A stretch of 64,000 bases of DNA. Source: Endozoicomonas sp. OPT23. Its GTDB lineage: Bacteria > Pseudomonadota > Gammaproteobacteria > Pseudomonadales > Endozoicomonadaceae. The DNA lies in NCBI RefSeq assembly GCF_009653635.1, contig NZ_PPFD01000005.1:434001-498000 (forward strand), written 5' to 3'. How positions within the stretch are numbered: position 1 is the first letter of the stretch; the number at the start of each line of letters is the position of its first letter. The notes under the pieces were generated by a model, which ran no database searches, was not told where the DNA came from, and worked only from the letters and a program-made list of their open reading frames with translations. Shown here piece by piece: positions 29,067-37,624 of this stretch. The position numbers and the translations under genes were made by a program.

Positions 29067-29645
29067 TCAGACTGTTGTTTCCTGTCTTGCATCAGCCTCC
29101 AGCAAATACTGATAAAGCCCTTCATAGCTCTCCCATAGATATTTACCAAACAGAGGGTCAGGGGTGGCAAGCAGCTCCTGTTCTGCGAGTTCAAGGTCTT
29201 CACTCGTCAGATAAGCTTTCATTGCAGGAATCATCACGCGATTTTCTTTCTGCACATGGGCTCTCTGAAGGTCAACATAACTCTGATAACTGCTTACCAG
29301 TTTCTTAATGGGAACTACGTGGTCTGTAGAAATCGCATTGACCGTTTCCACCAGCTCGATAGTCAGCTCTCGAATCTGGTCATGCTGCTGATCGATTTCC
29401 ACCATGGACTGGAGTAAATCACTGTCCGTTACTCTTGGCTTAAGCCGTTTCATCAGTTGGGATTCAAGAGGGTGGTGAAAGCTGTCAGGGTAGTTTTGCA
29501 GGTAATCCAAGGCTCCGACAATAATAGCCAGCCTGGGAGTTCGATCATTGTCTGCATCATAGGCTTTGATTTCATAATCAACCGCCTGCAGTAACTTCAG
29601 GATGTGTTCATGGTCAATCGTTATCCGCTCAATTAACTTATCCAT
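29067..29645 (-). CDS. Hemerythrin (HHE) domain protein
   Basis: The 192-residue all-helical protein has the di-iron ligand pattern of the hemerythrin HHE domain: His12, HHPLE (His57/58, Glu61), His88, His130 and Glu134. Such proteins bind O2, NO or handle iron and oxidative stress in the cytoplasm. The C-terminal ~50 residues (SEDLELAEQELLATPDPLFG) match the usual tail of the family. It is alone on its strand. The 150 bases upstream separate it from the divergent Ap4A phosphorylase gene. Confidence 0.88.
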   Translation of the reverse strand: MDKLIERITIDHEHILKLLQAVDYEIKAYDADNDRTPRLAIIVGALDYLQNYPDSFHHPLESQLMKRLKPRVTDSDLLQSMVEIDQQHDQIRELTIELVETVNAISTDHVVPIKKLVSSYQSYVDLQRAHVQKENRVMIPAMKAYLTSEDLELAEQELLATPDPLFGKYLWESYEGLYQYLLEADARQETTV

Positions 29646-29841
29646 ATTGCTGCCTATTATTGTTATTTCCTATTGAGCTTACTCCCACAAGCCTTACAGC
29701 GACCAGTGCAACTTCAATGGCCGTTGATACAAGTCAACGATTTCAGCCTCCAGAATCAATAATTACTCCAATCGGCGCATTCACTTTATTCAGGTGAATC
29801 TATTATGCTGTGAGATAAATAATCGATTCGAGCCGCCAGAT

Positions 29842-30672
29842 ATGAATCCAACAAGAAGCCTGCAGGTCGAACAGTTACAACAGTGGTTGACTGAAGCGAG
29901 TAACGCTGCTGCCACTTCCGGGCACCTGAAAACAGGCCTGACGACACTTGAATATTGTGATGACGGCTATCGTTATGAAGTCCGCATACTAAAGGCTTTC
30001 AGAAATAAACCGTCTGGCAATGCCAAGAAAGGTGCCAGCCAAAACCCTTTTTTACCCTTCGAACCTGAAATGTACGTCGCTAGTCTTGAGTCTGGTCACG
30101 TATTGTTATTGAACAAATTCTGCATTGTCGATAATCATTACCTGATTGTGACCCCGGAATATGAGGAGCAGGAAACCTTATTGGCAGAAAAGGAGTTTCA
30201 GGCTGCTGCTGAAGTGATATCCGCCTTTCCACAACTGATCTTTTACAATTCCGGAAGAGAGGCTGGAGCCAGTCAACCCCATCGCCACCTGCAGGCTATG
30301 CCAGTCTGCGACCTTCCCATCTCGCAAGCCTTGAGAGCTCTTCCAGACAGCCCGGAACAATTAAAAGCACTGCCTTTCAGACACCTGATCAGCAAAATTG
30401 ATCAGAGAAACCCGGAGCACTCAGCTTATGCTCTGTATCTGGAGATGCTGAACCAGCTGGACCTTCTCGATTTCGATGGCCAACCCGGTCCATATAACCT
30501 GTTAATGACTGAAGAGTGGTTAATGATCGTTCCCAGAACCAAGGGAAGGTTCGAAGGTATTTCGGTTAACTCTCTCGGCTTTGTCGGCCTGTTACTGGTA
30601 AAAGATCAGGAAGCCTGTCAAAAGCTTCGTGACGCTTCGCCATCGCGGGTTCTTAAAACAGTTACGGAATAA
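29842..30672 (+). CDS. ATP adenylyltransferase (Ap4A phosphorylase)
   Basis: A HIT-superfamily (GalT-like) enzyme of 276 residues. The active-site motif QPHRHLQ (HxHxQ; His147, His149, Gln151) is preceded by NSGREAGASQ, and the N-terminal GHVLLLNKFCIVDNHYLIVTPEYEEQE and C-terminal PYNLLMTEEWLMIVPRT segments match APA1/2-type enzymes. It splits Ap4A with phosphate to ATP and ADP, controlling alarmone levels. The frame opens at a GTG (29794), but the ATG at 29842 is a better fit to family N-termini; neither has a strong ribosome binding site. Confidence 0.88.
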   Translation: MNPTRSLQVEQLQQWLTEASNAAATSGHLKTGLTTLEYCDDGYRYEVRILKAFRNKPSGNAKKGASQNPFLPFEPEMYVASLESGHVLLLNKFCIVDNHYLIVTPEYEEQETLLAEKEFQAAAEVISAFPQLIFYNSGREAGASQPHRHLQAMPVCDLPISQALRALPDSPEQLKALPFRHLISKIDQRNPEHSAYALYLEMLNQLDLLDFDGQPGPYNLLMTEEWLMIVPRTKGRFEGISVNSLGFVGLLLVKDQEACQKLRDASPSRVLKTVTE

Positions 30673-30693
30673 GCTGTCGGGTAGACTCTGGTA

Positions 30694-30721
30694 CTGTTTG
30701 CTCGCCAAAGCGGACAAACAG
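30694..30721 (+). terminator. Imperfect hairpin after the Ap4A phosphorylase gene
   Basis: CTGTTTG and CAAACAG form a 7-bp outer stem, a two-pair mismatch and a further CGC/GCG stem around a CAAA loop, 22 bases after the stop. Only a short TTA follows. Possible weak terminator. Confidence 0.35.
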
Positions 30722-30795
30722 TTATCAGAAATTCAATTACAAATATTTGGATTCTGAGTAAGATTCACCACTCATCCAACGACCGACTTGAATTG

Positions 30796-31182
30796 ATGGC
30801 AAAACGTTCCGGCTCTGTAGAAATAATTTCCTACGGCATCTATACCACCTGGGATTCGAAATCCCGAGAGCTTCCAAAAATCCAGGACTTCACGACACTT
30901 GTCCCTGCTGAGCTTGATATCGAGTTCGGTTTTATCGTAAAGATAAAAAAAGCCAAAGGTGAGCAAGTGCGCTTCTGCATCTACCACCCGGATATCCCTG
31001 ACGAAGAGGGTGAAATCATGCCTCCTTTTGAAGGCATTGAATACGTAAATGATAACGACTGGGAATTTTACCTGGGTGATACTATCTGGGCACCGGTCAG
31101 TAACAAGACCGGCAACTGGCGAATGACGCTGGAAATGAATGGCAAAGTAGTCGCAGAGAAAACCTTTAAGGTGTTTGACTAG
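30796..31182 (+). CDS. DUF3859 family protein
   Basis: The 128-residue protein matches the DUF3859 pattern throughout: YGIYTTWDSKSRELPKIQDF, IEFGFIVKIKKAKGE, FCIYHPDIPDEEG, NDWEFYLGDTIW and KTFKVF. Function of the family is unknown; the beta-rich pattern suggests a small immunoglobulin-like or jelly-roll fold. The frame opens at TTG (30793) followed directly by ATG (30796), and the ATG is used. Its 3' end overlaps the convergent elaA gene by 17 bases. A broken second copy of its last 140 bases lies at 34603-34733. Confidence 0.85.
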   Translation: MAKRSGSVEIISYGIYTTWDSKSRELPKIQDFTTLVPAELDIEFGFIVKIKKAKGEQVRFCIYHPDIPDEEGEIMPPFEGIEYVNDNDWEFYLGDTIWAPVSNKTGNWRMTLEMNGKVVAEKTFKVFD

Positions 31183-31624
31183 CACCCTTGCTCATATGGA
31201 TATGAGGAATACCGTCTTCGTCGTATTCTTCACCCTGAGACTGAAAACCAAAACGGCTGTAAAAATCCTGTAAATGTGCCTGAGCACTCATACCTATTGT
31301 TCTTTCAGGAAACTCTCTTGTCAGGATATCCAGTGTTTTGTGCATCATATCCTGGCCAACACCTGTACCACGAATTTCAGGTGCGGTAACGATACGGCCA
31401 AGTGTTACCTGATCATCTGTTGCCACCGATGAAATCACTCTCAAGCTGGCTACCAGCTCATCCTCCTCCCAACCCAATAAATGCCAGGACTGTTGGTCAA
31501 GATGATCAGCATCCTGATAGACACAGTTCTGTTCAACCACAAATACTCTCTGCCTCAAAGCAAGCAAGTCATAGAGCTGACTAACATCCAGCTCACTAAA
31601 CTGACACCATTGCCAACAAATCAA
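31166..31624 (-). CDS. elaA: ElaA-type GNAT acetyltransferase
   Basis: The 152-residue protein follows the ElaA consensus closely: LYDLLALRQRVFVVEQNCVYQDAD, HLLGW, the acetyl-CoA loop RIVTAPEIRGTGVGQDMM, SAQAHLQDFYSRFGF and the C-terminal EDGIPHIHM. GNAT enzymes transfer an acetyl group from acetyl-CoA to an amine; ElaA's target is unknown. It is intact and lies on the opposite strand inside the first unit of the tandem duplication, with no counterpart in the second unit. Confidence 0.9.
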   Translation of the reverse strand: MICWQWCQFSELDVSQLYDLLALRQRVFVVEQNCVYQDADHLDQQSWHLLGWEEDELVASLRVISSVATDDQVTLGRIVTAPEIRGTGVGQDMMHKTLDILTREFPERTIGMSAQAHLQDFYSRFGFQSQGEEYDEDGIPHIHMSKGASQTP

Positions 31625-31795
31625 AAGCGGTACCTCACGAGAAAGATCTGAAATAAGCGGTTAATTTTAAGGGTTAAATGGATTTTCTAACAAGTATCAA
31701 TAAATTACTAATCAGTCAGTCTATATTCAGATCACGCAGATAAGCGAGAATATTAAAAATAACCTAACAGAATAAAAGTCATACAGGGATTTAAA

Positions 31796-33805
31796 ATGGA
31801 TCCACTCAAAAGAGCAGAACAACTTCATACACAAGATATCGACCTTCAATCTGCTCATAAAACTGGCTCTTGGGGACGTCATGCTGTTTCTGGGTATTTT
31901 TTACCTGCAGTTAAAACAATGAAAACTTTAGGGGCAGCGCCTTTCAATTTAATGAACCGAACAGCGAGAGTATTAAGAGGCCAACTATGGAATGATACTC
32001 ATTATGCCATTCAATCTGCAACGAAGGCACTGAGAGAACAGGTTCAGTCGTATGACGAGGACGCTCGTGAAGAGCATCAAGAACAACTGAAAAAAAGTTT
32101 TTTTGATATTTTACAATCAGACAATATGAGAAAAATCTTCAAAGTGTATGATTACCGCTCCAATGAATCTATCGAAAACTCACTGATCAGAGATTTAGTA
32201 AAACTCTATTGCGAGATATGTCCCTCTGCATCTAGATCTCTAGAAGATCTTGAATTTTCAAACACTTCGCATAGATTAGCAATATTATCAGGAAACGAAC
32301 TACTCTCAACTTCAAACTGTTTAAAGGTACTCAGTGAAGAAAATTACAGAGTACACACTTCAGTTTGTTTAAATGAATTTGGAACTCCAGAAAAACTGGA
32401 AGATTCTATTAAAAAGCTATCAGAGCTGCCTGAAGAACATTCATGTGAAGTAGAATCACTGATATCAGCAGTTTTTACAGAAAGATCTGAATTTGAAAAG
32501 CATAAGATTATTACTAATAAAAATATTGCTGTTTCTTTTCAACGATGGTTCGATTATTTAGTCGCCTCAGAAAGAAACGCAGAACAACTTTACTCCCTTG
32601 CTTCTAGATATCAATATTTAGTTACTATGAGAGACGGTGGTTTAAGCAACCCATATGCCACTTTTTTATCCAATGAGAATTTTGTAAAATTGGCTGAATC
32701 AGATTGCGATTGGCTTGATTCAGATACTGCTCGATATCATGTATGGAACCGTATACCAATTGATAGTGAACATTCTGAACACATCTTCAGTGAATTATTA
32801 ATATTAGCAATAGAAGAGCCCAACCTTAAAGAATTCACCCACAGGGGAAAGGCCATTATAGACAGGTACGCTCAACAGTATCAATTAGACATACCACCCG
32901 AGAGAAATGAAAGACTGCTAATAAAATTTGCACCGATCGAAAATCAGCAACAAGCAGCCAGAGAGCAATTAAATGATTCTCAAGGTATACATAAAAAAAG
33001 TGTCGAAGAAGGTGCATCAGAATCTGCGACAATGTTAGAAACCCAATATGGCAGTCTACTGAATTCAAGCATTACATTGGATACTGTAGGGTTATTACCT
33101 GATTTACTCAACAAGAGTGATGCCGGAAAGACTCTAAGTGAGAAATTTATCCTGAGTCGCTTTCTTCATCGCCTGGAAAAAAGCAGTGAACACACCCCTC
33201 AAACACAGGCGGCTAAACGATTTATCAAACATACCTTTAGAACAACTGATTTCACGGATGACCGATCTCAAGTCACACTAAAACAGTTATTAGCTTTGAC
33301 TATCATAGGTGCTCATGACCAAAGCAAACTCGTTAAAGAGACATCTGTTGCCGACAGTCGTATAGCTCTTATTCAGGGACTTTATGAGTGCCAGCGCGGT
33401 AACAATCTATCTGAAAGCGGTATAGACGATGACGATATAAAAGACTTTATGATTTGTAAAATGGGTGCTTTCAGTAAATTAATTAACTCAATGCAGGGCG
33501 TTCATACTTGCTGTGAAGTTATCGTTACTGGCAATGAAGTTGCAACGCTTAAATTCCCCAGAGTTGTCAATGACGAAATTCGTAAATGGCTTTCCACTTT
33601 ACCTGAAGAAGAACAAGGAAACGCTAGAGTCATGCTAAGTAAGGAAGGGGTTAACACCGATGCATGGGAAGCTATTGAGAGCGCTGTAGTTGCGCGAATG
33701 AATGATGAGTTTGGTGAGTTCTTTAAAAAGAGTTCAGAACACAGCCTGGAGGATTTTACAGAATTCGTTGAATTTACACGTTTGGACCCTGACCTTACTG
33801 CTTAG
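31796..33805 (+). CDS. Large protein P1 of unknown function
   Basis: A 669-residue, largely helical and soluble protein without recognised domain, signal peptide or catalytic motif. Residues ~28-60 contain a moderately hydrophobic, basic stretch (GYFLPAVKTMKTLGAAPFNLM), followed by a conserved block (residues ~52-145; NRTARVLRGQ, QSYDEDAREEHQ, DILQSDNMRKIFKVYDYRS, LIRDLVKLYCEI) shared with P2. Helical regions continue to the end; the last part contains HTCCEVIVTGNEVATLKFP. Base composition is clearly more A+T-rich than in the flanking metabolic genes, consistent with acquired DNA. The lack of a signal peptide is compatible with a cytoplasmic protein or a substrate of a specialised secretion system, but nothing proves either. 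Confidence 0.7.
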   Translation: MDPLKRAEQLHTQDIDLQSAHKTGSWGRHAVSGYFLPAVKTMKTLGAAPFNLMNRTARVLRGQLWNDTHYAIQSATKALREQVQSYDEDAREEHQEQLKKSFFDILQSDNMRKIFKVYDYRSNESIENSLIRDLVKLYCEICPSASRSLEDLEFSNTSHRLAILSGNELLSTSNCLKVLSEENYRVHTSVCLNEFGTPEKLEDSIKKLSELPEEHSCEVESLISAVFTERSEFEKHKIITNKNIAVSFQRWFDYLVASERNAEQLYSLASRYQYLVTMRDGGLSNPYATFLSNENFVKLAESDCDWLDSDTARYHVWNRIPIDSEHSEHIFSELLILAIEEPNLKEFTHRGKAIIDRYAQQYQLDIPPERNERLLIKFAPIENQQQAAREQLNDSQGIHKKSVEEGASESATMLETQYGSLLNSSITLDTVGLLPDLLNKSDAGKTLSEKFILSRFLHRLEKSSEHTPQTQAAKRFIKHTFRTTDFTDDRSQVTLKQLLALTIIGAHDQSKLVKETSVADSRIALIQGLYECQRGNNLSESGIDDDDIKDFMICKMGAFSKLINSMQGVHTCCEVIVTGNEVATLKFPRVVNDEIRKWLSTLPEEEQGNARVMLSKEGVNTDAWEAIESAVVARMNDEFGEFFKKSSEHSLEDFTEFVEFTRLDPDLTA

Positions 33806-33845
33806 TACTCACATCGTTGATCATTTTTTTCACTTAGATAGTGGC

Positions 33846-34086
33846 AGGCCAGTGACTTGGCATCACCAATATTTACCAGACGAAGAATCATCTTTAAGGC
33901 ATTGATAAACTTACCGCCGGTTTCTCTGCCACCTTTGATACCAAAGCTGACCACTCCGCCTTACCACCTGTAATCTTCTGAGCGGTCTCAAAGTATGGAC
34001 TGTTCTCCAGGGCCGCATAGTTCACCCAACTCACCTGTGGGTGCTATTCCAGGAATTGTGCAACCTTCTCGGTAATCTCAGTGTGA
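33846..34086 (-). pseudogene. Fragment of a second metY copy
   Basis: About 240 bases align base for base with 36171-36416 inside the intact metY gene, with scattered substitutions and small deletions (for example the GAAG missing after CCACTCCG). The reading frame is broken. It starts 41 bases after the P1 stop, and the last ~150 bases of the gene and all of its 5' part are missing. It ends exactly where IS66-like sequence begins. Confidence 0.88.
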
Positions 34087-34088
34087 CG

Positions 34089-34268
34089 GATTTCATAGCC
34101 ATTCAACAGCTGGTTGAGCAAAGCACCACCTATTGTTTCAGGCGCATCATCATCAGGCCATTTAAAGCGAAATTTCTCCAGCCGTTTATACCAGTGCACG
34201 AAGCCAATGCGTTCCCAATACAACAGCTTGACCTTACCTCGCTGGCGATTTCAGAAGACAAAGATAGT
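34089..34268 (-). mobile_element. IS66-family tnpB (orfB) remnant
   Basis: Read on the minus strand, the sequence gives IFVF-stop-NRQRGKVKLLYWER, then GFVHWYKRLEKFRFKWP and LLNQLLNGYEI, the hallmark C-terminal half of the IS66 accessory protein TnpB. An in-frame TGA replaces the usual Cys codon of FVFCNRQR, and the N-terminal half and the other IS66 genes are absent. Dead remnant. Confidence 0.82.
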
Positions 34269-34337
34269 CTAACTGAAGGGTGGTACCTATCCTGACACAG
34301 CGGGAAAGCCATGCTGCCTGCCACCAGAATGCATTGA

Positions 34338-34571
34338 GAAATAGAGAATAGTCTGCACTGGATGCTGGATATCGCGTTCTCGGAGGATGCCTGTCAGACG
34401 AAAAATGAAAATGCTGCAGACAAACTCTCAAAATTGCGCCGCATCGGCCGGAACATTCTGCAACTAAATCAAATCAGCAAGCTCAGTATTAAAGGTAAAA
34501 GGAAGAAAGCTGGGTGGAGCAATAACTACCTGGAGAAGCTGCTGAAGTCATTTATTGTGACTGGTGCATAA
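34338..34571 (+). mobile_element. ISAs1-family transposase C-terminal remnant
   Basis: The plus-strand frame reads IENSLHWMLDIAFSEDA, then LSKLRRIGRNIL and IKGKRKKAGWSNNYLEKLL. This is the conserved end of ISAs1-type (H-repeat) DDE transposases, containing the catalytic Glu of IENSLHW. A TGA precedes it in frame (34335) and the rest of the element is gone. Dead remnant between the two duplicated units. Confidence 0.82.
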
Positions 34572-34602
34572 CCTTGGAAATAATCAGAGGTTTTTACAGA
34601 GT

Positions 34603-34733
34603 GAATTCGTAAATGACAACGACTGGGAATTTTTATCTGAGCACCGGTCAGTAACAAGACCGGCAACTGGCGAATGACGCTGAAAATGAATGGCAAAGTA
34701 GTCTCAGAGAAAACCTTTAAGGTGTTTTATTAA
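34603..34733 (+). pseudogene. Fragment of a second DUF3859 gene
   Basis: It aligns with 31039-31182, the last third of the intact DUF3859 gene. An internal deletion of about 14 bases after GGGAATTTT breaks the frame; the remaining ~95 bases are nearly identical, so the duplication or a later conversion is not very old. It follows the ISAs1 remnant after about 30 bases. Confidence 0.88.
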
Positions 34734-35006
34734 AAACCTGAACAAACTCCTTTACTAACTGATTAGTCCAATAAGAAAGTTAAGTTCTAAATAAGTAAAA
34801 AATACTTTAATTATTCGAATCCTCAGTCATTTTTTAATTCAAATTATTTGAAAAAAGCAAAACAAGTGGTTAATTATCAGTACTAAATGGGTTTAACAAC
34901 ATATTGTAATGATCTTCAGACTAATCACCCTATATTTAAACCATATAGATTTCGAACATATTATATAAAAAGTTCAGATATATTAAACAATATAAGGAGT
35001 TTTAAA

Positions 35007-35846
35007 ATGGAGCCATCCAATAGATCACCGGTGCATCAAACCCCTCAAGTTTCCCATCCGGAAACCAAACATACGTCAGCAGCGAATCATAAATCAAAAT
35101 CCTGGGCCAGTCGCACCGTTTCGTATTTGACTCCTACTGCTAGAAGAGTAAAAGCTTTTTGCTTTTTCGCTTTAAGTTTGATGAGTCGTACTGTAGAAGT
35201 ACTTCAAGGGCAGCCTGTGAATAAATCTCACCGAGCTGTTCAGAAAGCAACTAAAAAGCTTCAAGCCCTGGTTCGATCATATGATAAGGGGACTCTTAAA
35301 GAGCAAAAAACAGAGCTTCAAAGTAAGTTTCTCAAGATTTTACTTTCCGAAGATATGAAGGAAGTTTTCAGAACCTATGATTGTAGGTTTGGTCCAAATC
35401 CAGAGAATGCTTTAACCAGAGATTTAGTAAGCCTTTACTACGAAATAGCGCCGCCTGAACCAACCAGCCTTTCTTATATGCCTGATTGTTTAGCTATATT
35501 AGCAGAAAATGGCATGTTATCAGAGTCCAATTGTTTACAGGCCTTAACCAGTGAAAACTACAGTCCACTGGTTGCTGTTTGTTTAAAGGAGTGGGGAGCA
35601 CCAAATCAATTTAATGAATCATTACAAAAATTTTTAGATCTTCCAGAGCCACACTCAACATTTATTCATAATATGACAGGTAATTTTTTTAGAACACATC
35701 ATGTTTACGGTAATACCAAGAAAATATGTGGAGATGTAAGTACAGAGGTATTTCAAGACTGGTTCGACAAGTCACTTGAATCCATGGATTCTGCAGAAAA
35801 GCAAAACCTCCTCATAGGTCATTATCCAATTAACAATGATGAATGA
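35007..35846 (+). CDS. P2, shortened paralogue of P1
   Basis: A 279-residue protein similar to the N-terminal ~280 residues of P1: LMSRTVEVLQGQ, VRSYDKG, ILLSEDMKEVFRTYDCRF, LTRDLVSLYYEI and CLAILAENGMLSESNCLQAL correspond to P1 blocks. The open frame begins at 34887, but AAGGAG at about 34994-34999 and the alignment to P1 point to the ATG at 35007. Compared with P1 it lacks about 390 C-terminal residues, so it is either a truncated copy or a short functional version. A good terminator follows 37 bases after the stop, where a new end has been accommodated. No function known. Same A+T-rich composition as P1. Confidence 0.65.
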   Translation: MEPSNRSPVHQTPQVSHPETKHTSAANHKSKSWASRTVSYLTPTARRVKAFCFFALSLMSRTVEVLQGQPVNKSHRAVQKATKKLQALVRSYDKGTLKEQKTELQSKFLKILLSEDMKEVFRTYDCRFGPNPENALTRDLVSLYYEIAPPEPTSLSYMPDCLAILAENGMLSESNCLQALTSENYSPLVAVCLKEWGAPNQFNESLQKFLDLPEPHSTFIHNMTGNFFRTHHVYGNTKKICGDVSTEVFQDWFDKSLESMDSAEKQNLLIGHYPINNDE

Positions 35847-35883
35847 AAATTCTATAAACAGAGTAAGGTGCCGCAGCTGAAGG

Positions 35884-35908
35884 ACTCCACCCATTGTGTG
35901 GAGTTTTT
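35884..35908 (+). terminator. Terminator after P2
   Basis: ACTCCAC and GTGGAGT form a perfect 7-bp stem with a seven-base loop, followed by TTTTT on the plus strand. Confidence 0.75.
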
Positions 35909-35967
35909 GCTACCGGATCGATACCTTATTTCTTAACTCTCACATAACTGATCATGTCCATTGAACC

Positions 35968-35994
35968 AAAAAAATGGCAGACCAAAGTCTGCCA
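35968..35994 (-). terminator. Terminator after metY
   Basis: TGGCAGAC and GTCTGCCA form a perfect 8-bp stem with a CAAA loop; on the minus strand seven T follow. It is 24 bases past the metY stop. Confidence 0.85.
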
Positions 35995-36018
35995 CTAACA
36001 ATCATTACTCAGCCAAAA

Positions 36019-37293
36019 TCATGCACTGGCCTTCAGCGCCTGATCAACGTCCGCAAGAATATCTTCGATATGTTCAATACCTATGGATAGACGAACCATA
36101 TCTTCACTAACACCGGCAGATTCAAGCTCCTGAGGGCTCAACTGACGGTGTGTAGTGGAAGCGGGATGACAAGCCAGTGACTTGGCATCACCAATATTTA
36201 CCAGACGAAGAATCATCTGTAAGGCATCGATAAACTTACCGCCGGCTTCTCTGCCACCCTTGATACCAAAGCTGACCACTCCGGAAGCCTTACCACTTGT
36301 AATCTTCTGAGCGGTCTCAAAGTATGAACTGTTCTCCAGTGCTGCATAGTTAACCCAGTTCACTTGTGGATGCTGCTCCAGGAACTGTGCAACTTTCACG
36401 GTATTCTCGCAGTGTCGTTCCATTCTCAGCGCCAGAGTTTCCAAACCCTGCATTAACTGGAATGCACTCTGCGCGGCTAAAGCACCACCGGTATTTCTAA
36501 GAGGAACAACGCGAGCACGACCAATAAACGCGGCTTCACCCAACGCCTCTGTGTATACGACACCGTGATAGGAAGGATCGGGTTCGTTCAGAATTGGAAA
36601 ACGTTCCTTGTTGGCTTTCCAGTCGAATTTGCCACTGTCGACAATGGCACCACCCAGAGTTGTTCCGTGTCCACCAATGTATTTGGTCAGAGAGTGCACA
36701 ACAATATCAGCACCATGTTCAATAGGACGGCAAAGAAGAGGCGTTGCTACGGTGTTATCCACAATCAGTGGCACACCGTGACGATGAGCCAGCTCTGCCA
36801 GTTTCTGAATATCAACGATATTACCGGCCGGGTTACCAATGGATTCACAGAACACTGCACGAGTGTTCTCGTCAATCAGGGCTTCAAGACCGGCGTAGTC
36901 ATCATGGGAAGCAAAGCGAACATCAATGCCCTGTCTTGGAAAGGTGTGAGCAAACAGGTTATAGGTACCACCGTAAAGCTGGCTGGTCGAAACGATATTG
37001 CAACCTGCATCGGCAATGGTTTGAATAGCATAGGTAATGGCAATCATACCGGACGCCAGACTCAGTGCAGCAATACCACCCTCCAGAGCCGCCAGCCGGG
37101 CTTCCAGCACAGCATTGGTCGGGTTCATGATTCTGGAATAGATATTTCCCGGCACTTTCAGATCAAACAGGTCTGCACCGTGCTGGGTATCATCAAAGGT
37201 ATAAGAAACGGTTTGATAGATCGGAGTGGTTGCTGCATTAGTTGTCGCATCGCCTTCGTACCCGGCGTGCAGAGCAATAGTTTCCGGCTTCAT
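36019..37293 (-). CDS. metY: O-acetylhomoserine sulfhydrylase (aminocarboxypropyltransferase)
   Basis: The 424-residue PLP enzyme of the Cys/Met-metabolism family has YSRIMNPTNAVLEARLAALEGG near the N-terminus, VDNTVATP, the PLP-lysine site VHSLTKYIGGHG (Lys204) and the C-terminal SLACHPASTTHRQLSPQEL block with RLSIGIEH. The KVPGNIYSRIMNPT and long insert with PDPSYHGVVY are typical of O-acetylhomoserine sulfhydrylases, which make homocysteine from O-acetylhomoserine and sulfide. The frame extends to 37341, but family proteins start at MKPETIALHAGY, so 37293 is used. A broken extra copy lies at 33846-34086. Confidence 0.92.
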   Translation of the reverse strand: MKPETIALHAGYEGDATTNAATTPIYQTVSYTFDDTQHGADLFDLKVPGNIYSRIMNPTNAVLEARLAALEGGIAALSLASGMIAITYAIQTIADAGCNIVSTSQLYGGTYNLFAHTFPRQGIDVRFASHDDYAGLEALIDENTRAVFCESIGNPAGNIVDIQKLAELAHRHGVPLIVDNTVATPLLCRPIEHGADIVVHSLTKYIGGHGTTLGGAIVDSGKFDWKANKERFPILNEPDPSYHGVVYTEALGEAAFIGRARVVPLRNTGGALAAQSAFQLMQGLETLALRMERHCENTVKVAQFLEQHPQVNWVNYAALENSSYFETAQKITSGKASGVVSFGIKGGREAGGKFIDALQMILRLVNIGDAKSLACHPASTTHRQLSPQELESAGVSEDMVRLSIGIEHIEDILADVDQALKASA

Positions 37294-37624
37294 TATTGTT
37301 ACCTGATTTCTGCTTATTCTTCTGAGTCTGTGATCATACAAGAGCGTTGTCGAATGTCATCCTTCATTTGATTTTAAAAGTAACTTCTCAGGCGCATCAT
37401 TAACCCGTACCGCTTGCCTCGCTATTTTTAGACTTATTTTTTAGATCTATTTGCGATAGCCGCTGCCCGATGAAAAAGGCAAATGTGAAATTACATAACA
37501 AATCACCCTAAGTTTCTCGATGTAGCCTAATCACCACACTTTTCCATTTCGGTTTATCCTTATGGCCGAGTATCTGTTGGCAACTATGTTTTGTGCGGAG
37601 TTTCAACCAATCAGGTAGCTCGTT

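Larger units (their letters stand above)
31039..37293. repeat. Diverged tandem duplication: (DUF3859-P-metY) x2 with decayed inner copies
   Basis: Unit 1 holds DUF3859 (30796-31182), P1 (31796-33805) and a metY fragment (33846-34086). Unit 2 holds a DUF3859 fragment (34603-34733), P2 (35007-35846) and intact metY (36019-37293). Same order and same orientations. The region before each P also matches: a GGTTAATT motif followed by TAAATGG lies about 135-137 bases before each P start. IS66 and ISAs1 remnants occupy the junction between units. Confidence 0.85.

Noticed and set aside
34041-34295. 84-codon plus-strand ORF over the IS66/metY fragments
   Set aside because: It is the antisense of the tnpB remnant and metY fragment; the opposite strand explains the sequence.
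36565-37371. 268-codon plus-strand ORF opposite metY
   Set aside because: Shadow frame of the conserved metY gene; no credible start signal or family.
37294-37624. Possible MetJ-box-like repeats (AGACTTA...AGATCTA) upstream of metY
   Set aside because: Too few matches to the AGACGTCT consensus; no tandem spacing. A SAM riboswitch fold was also not seen.
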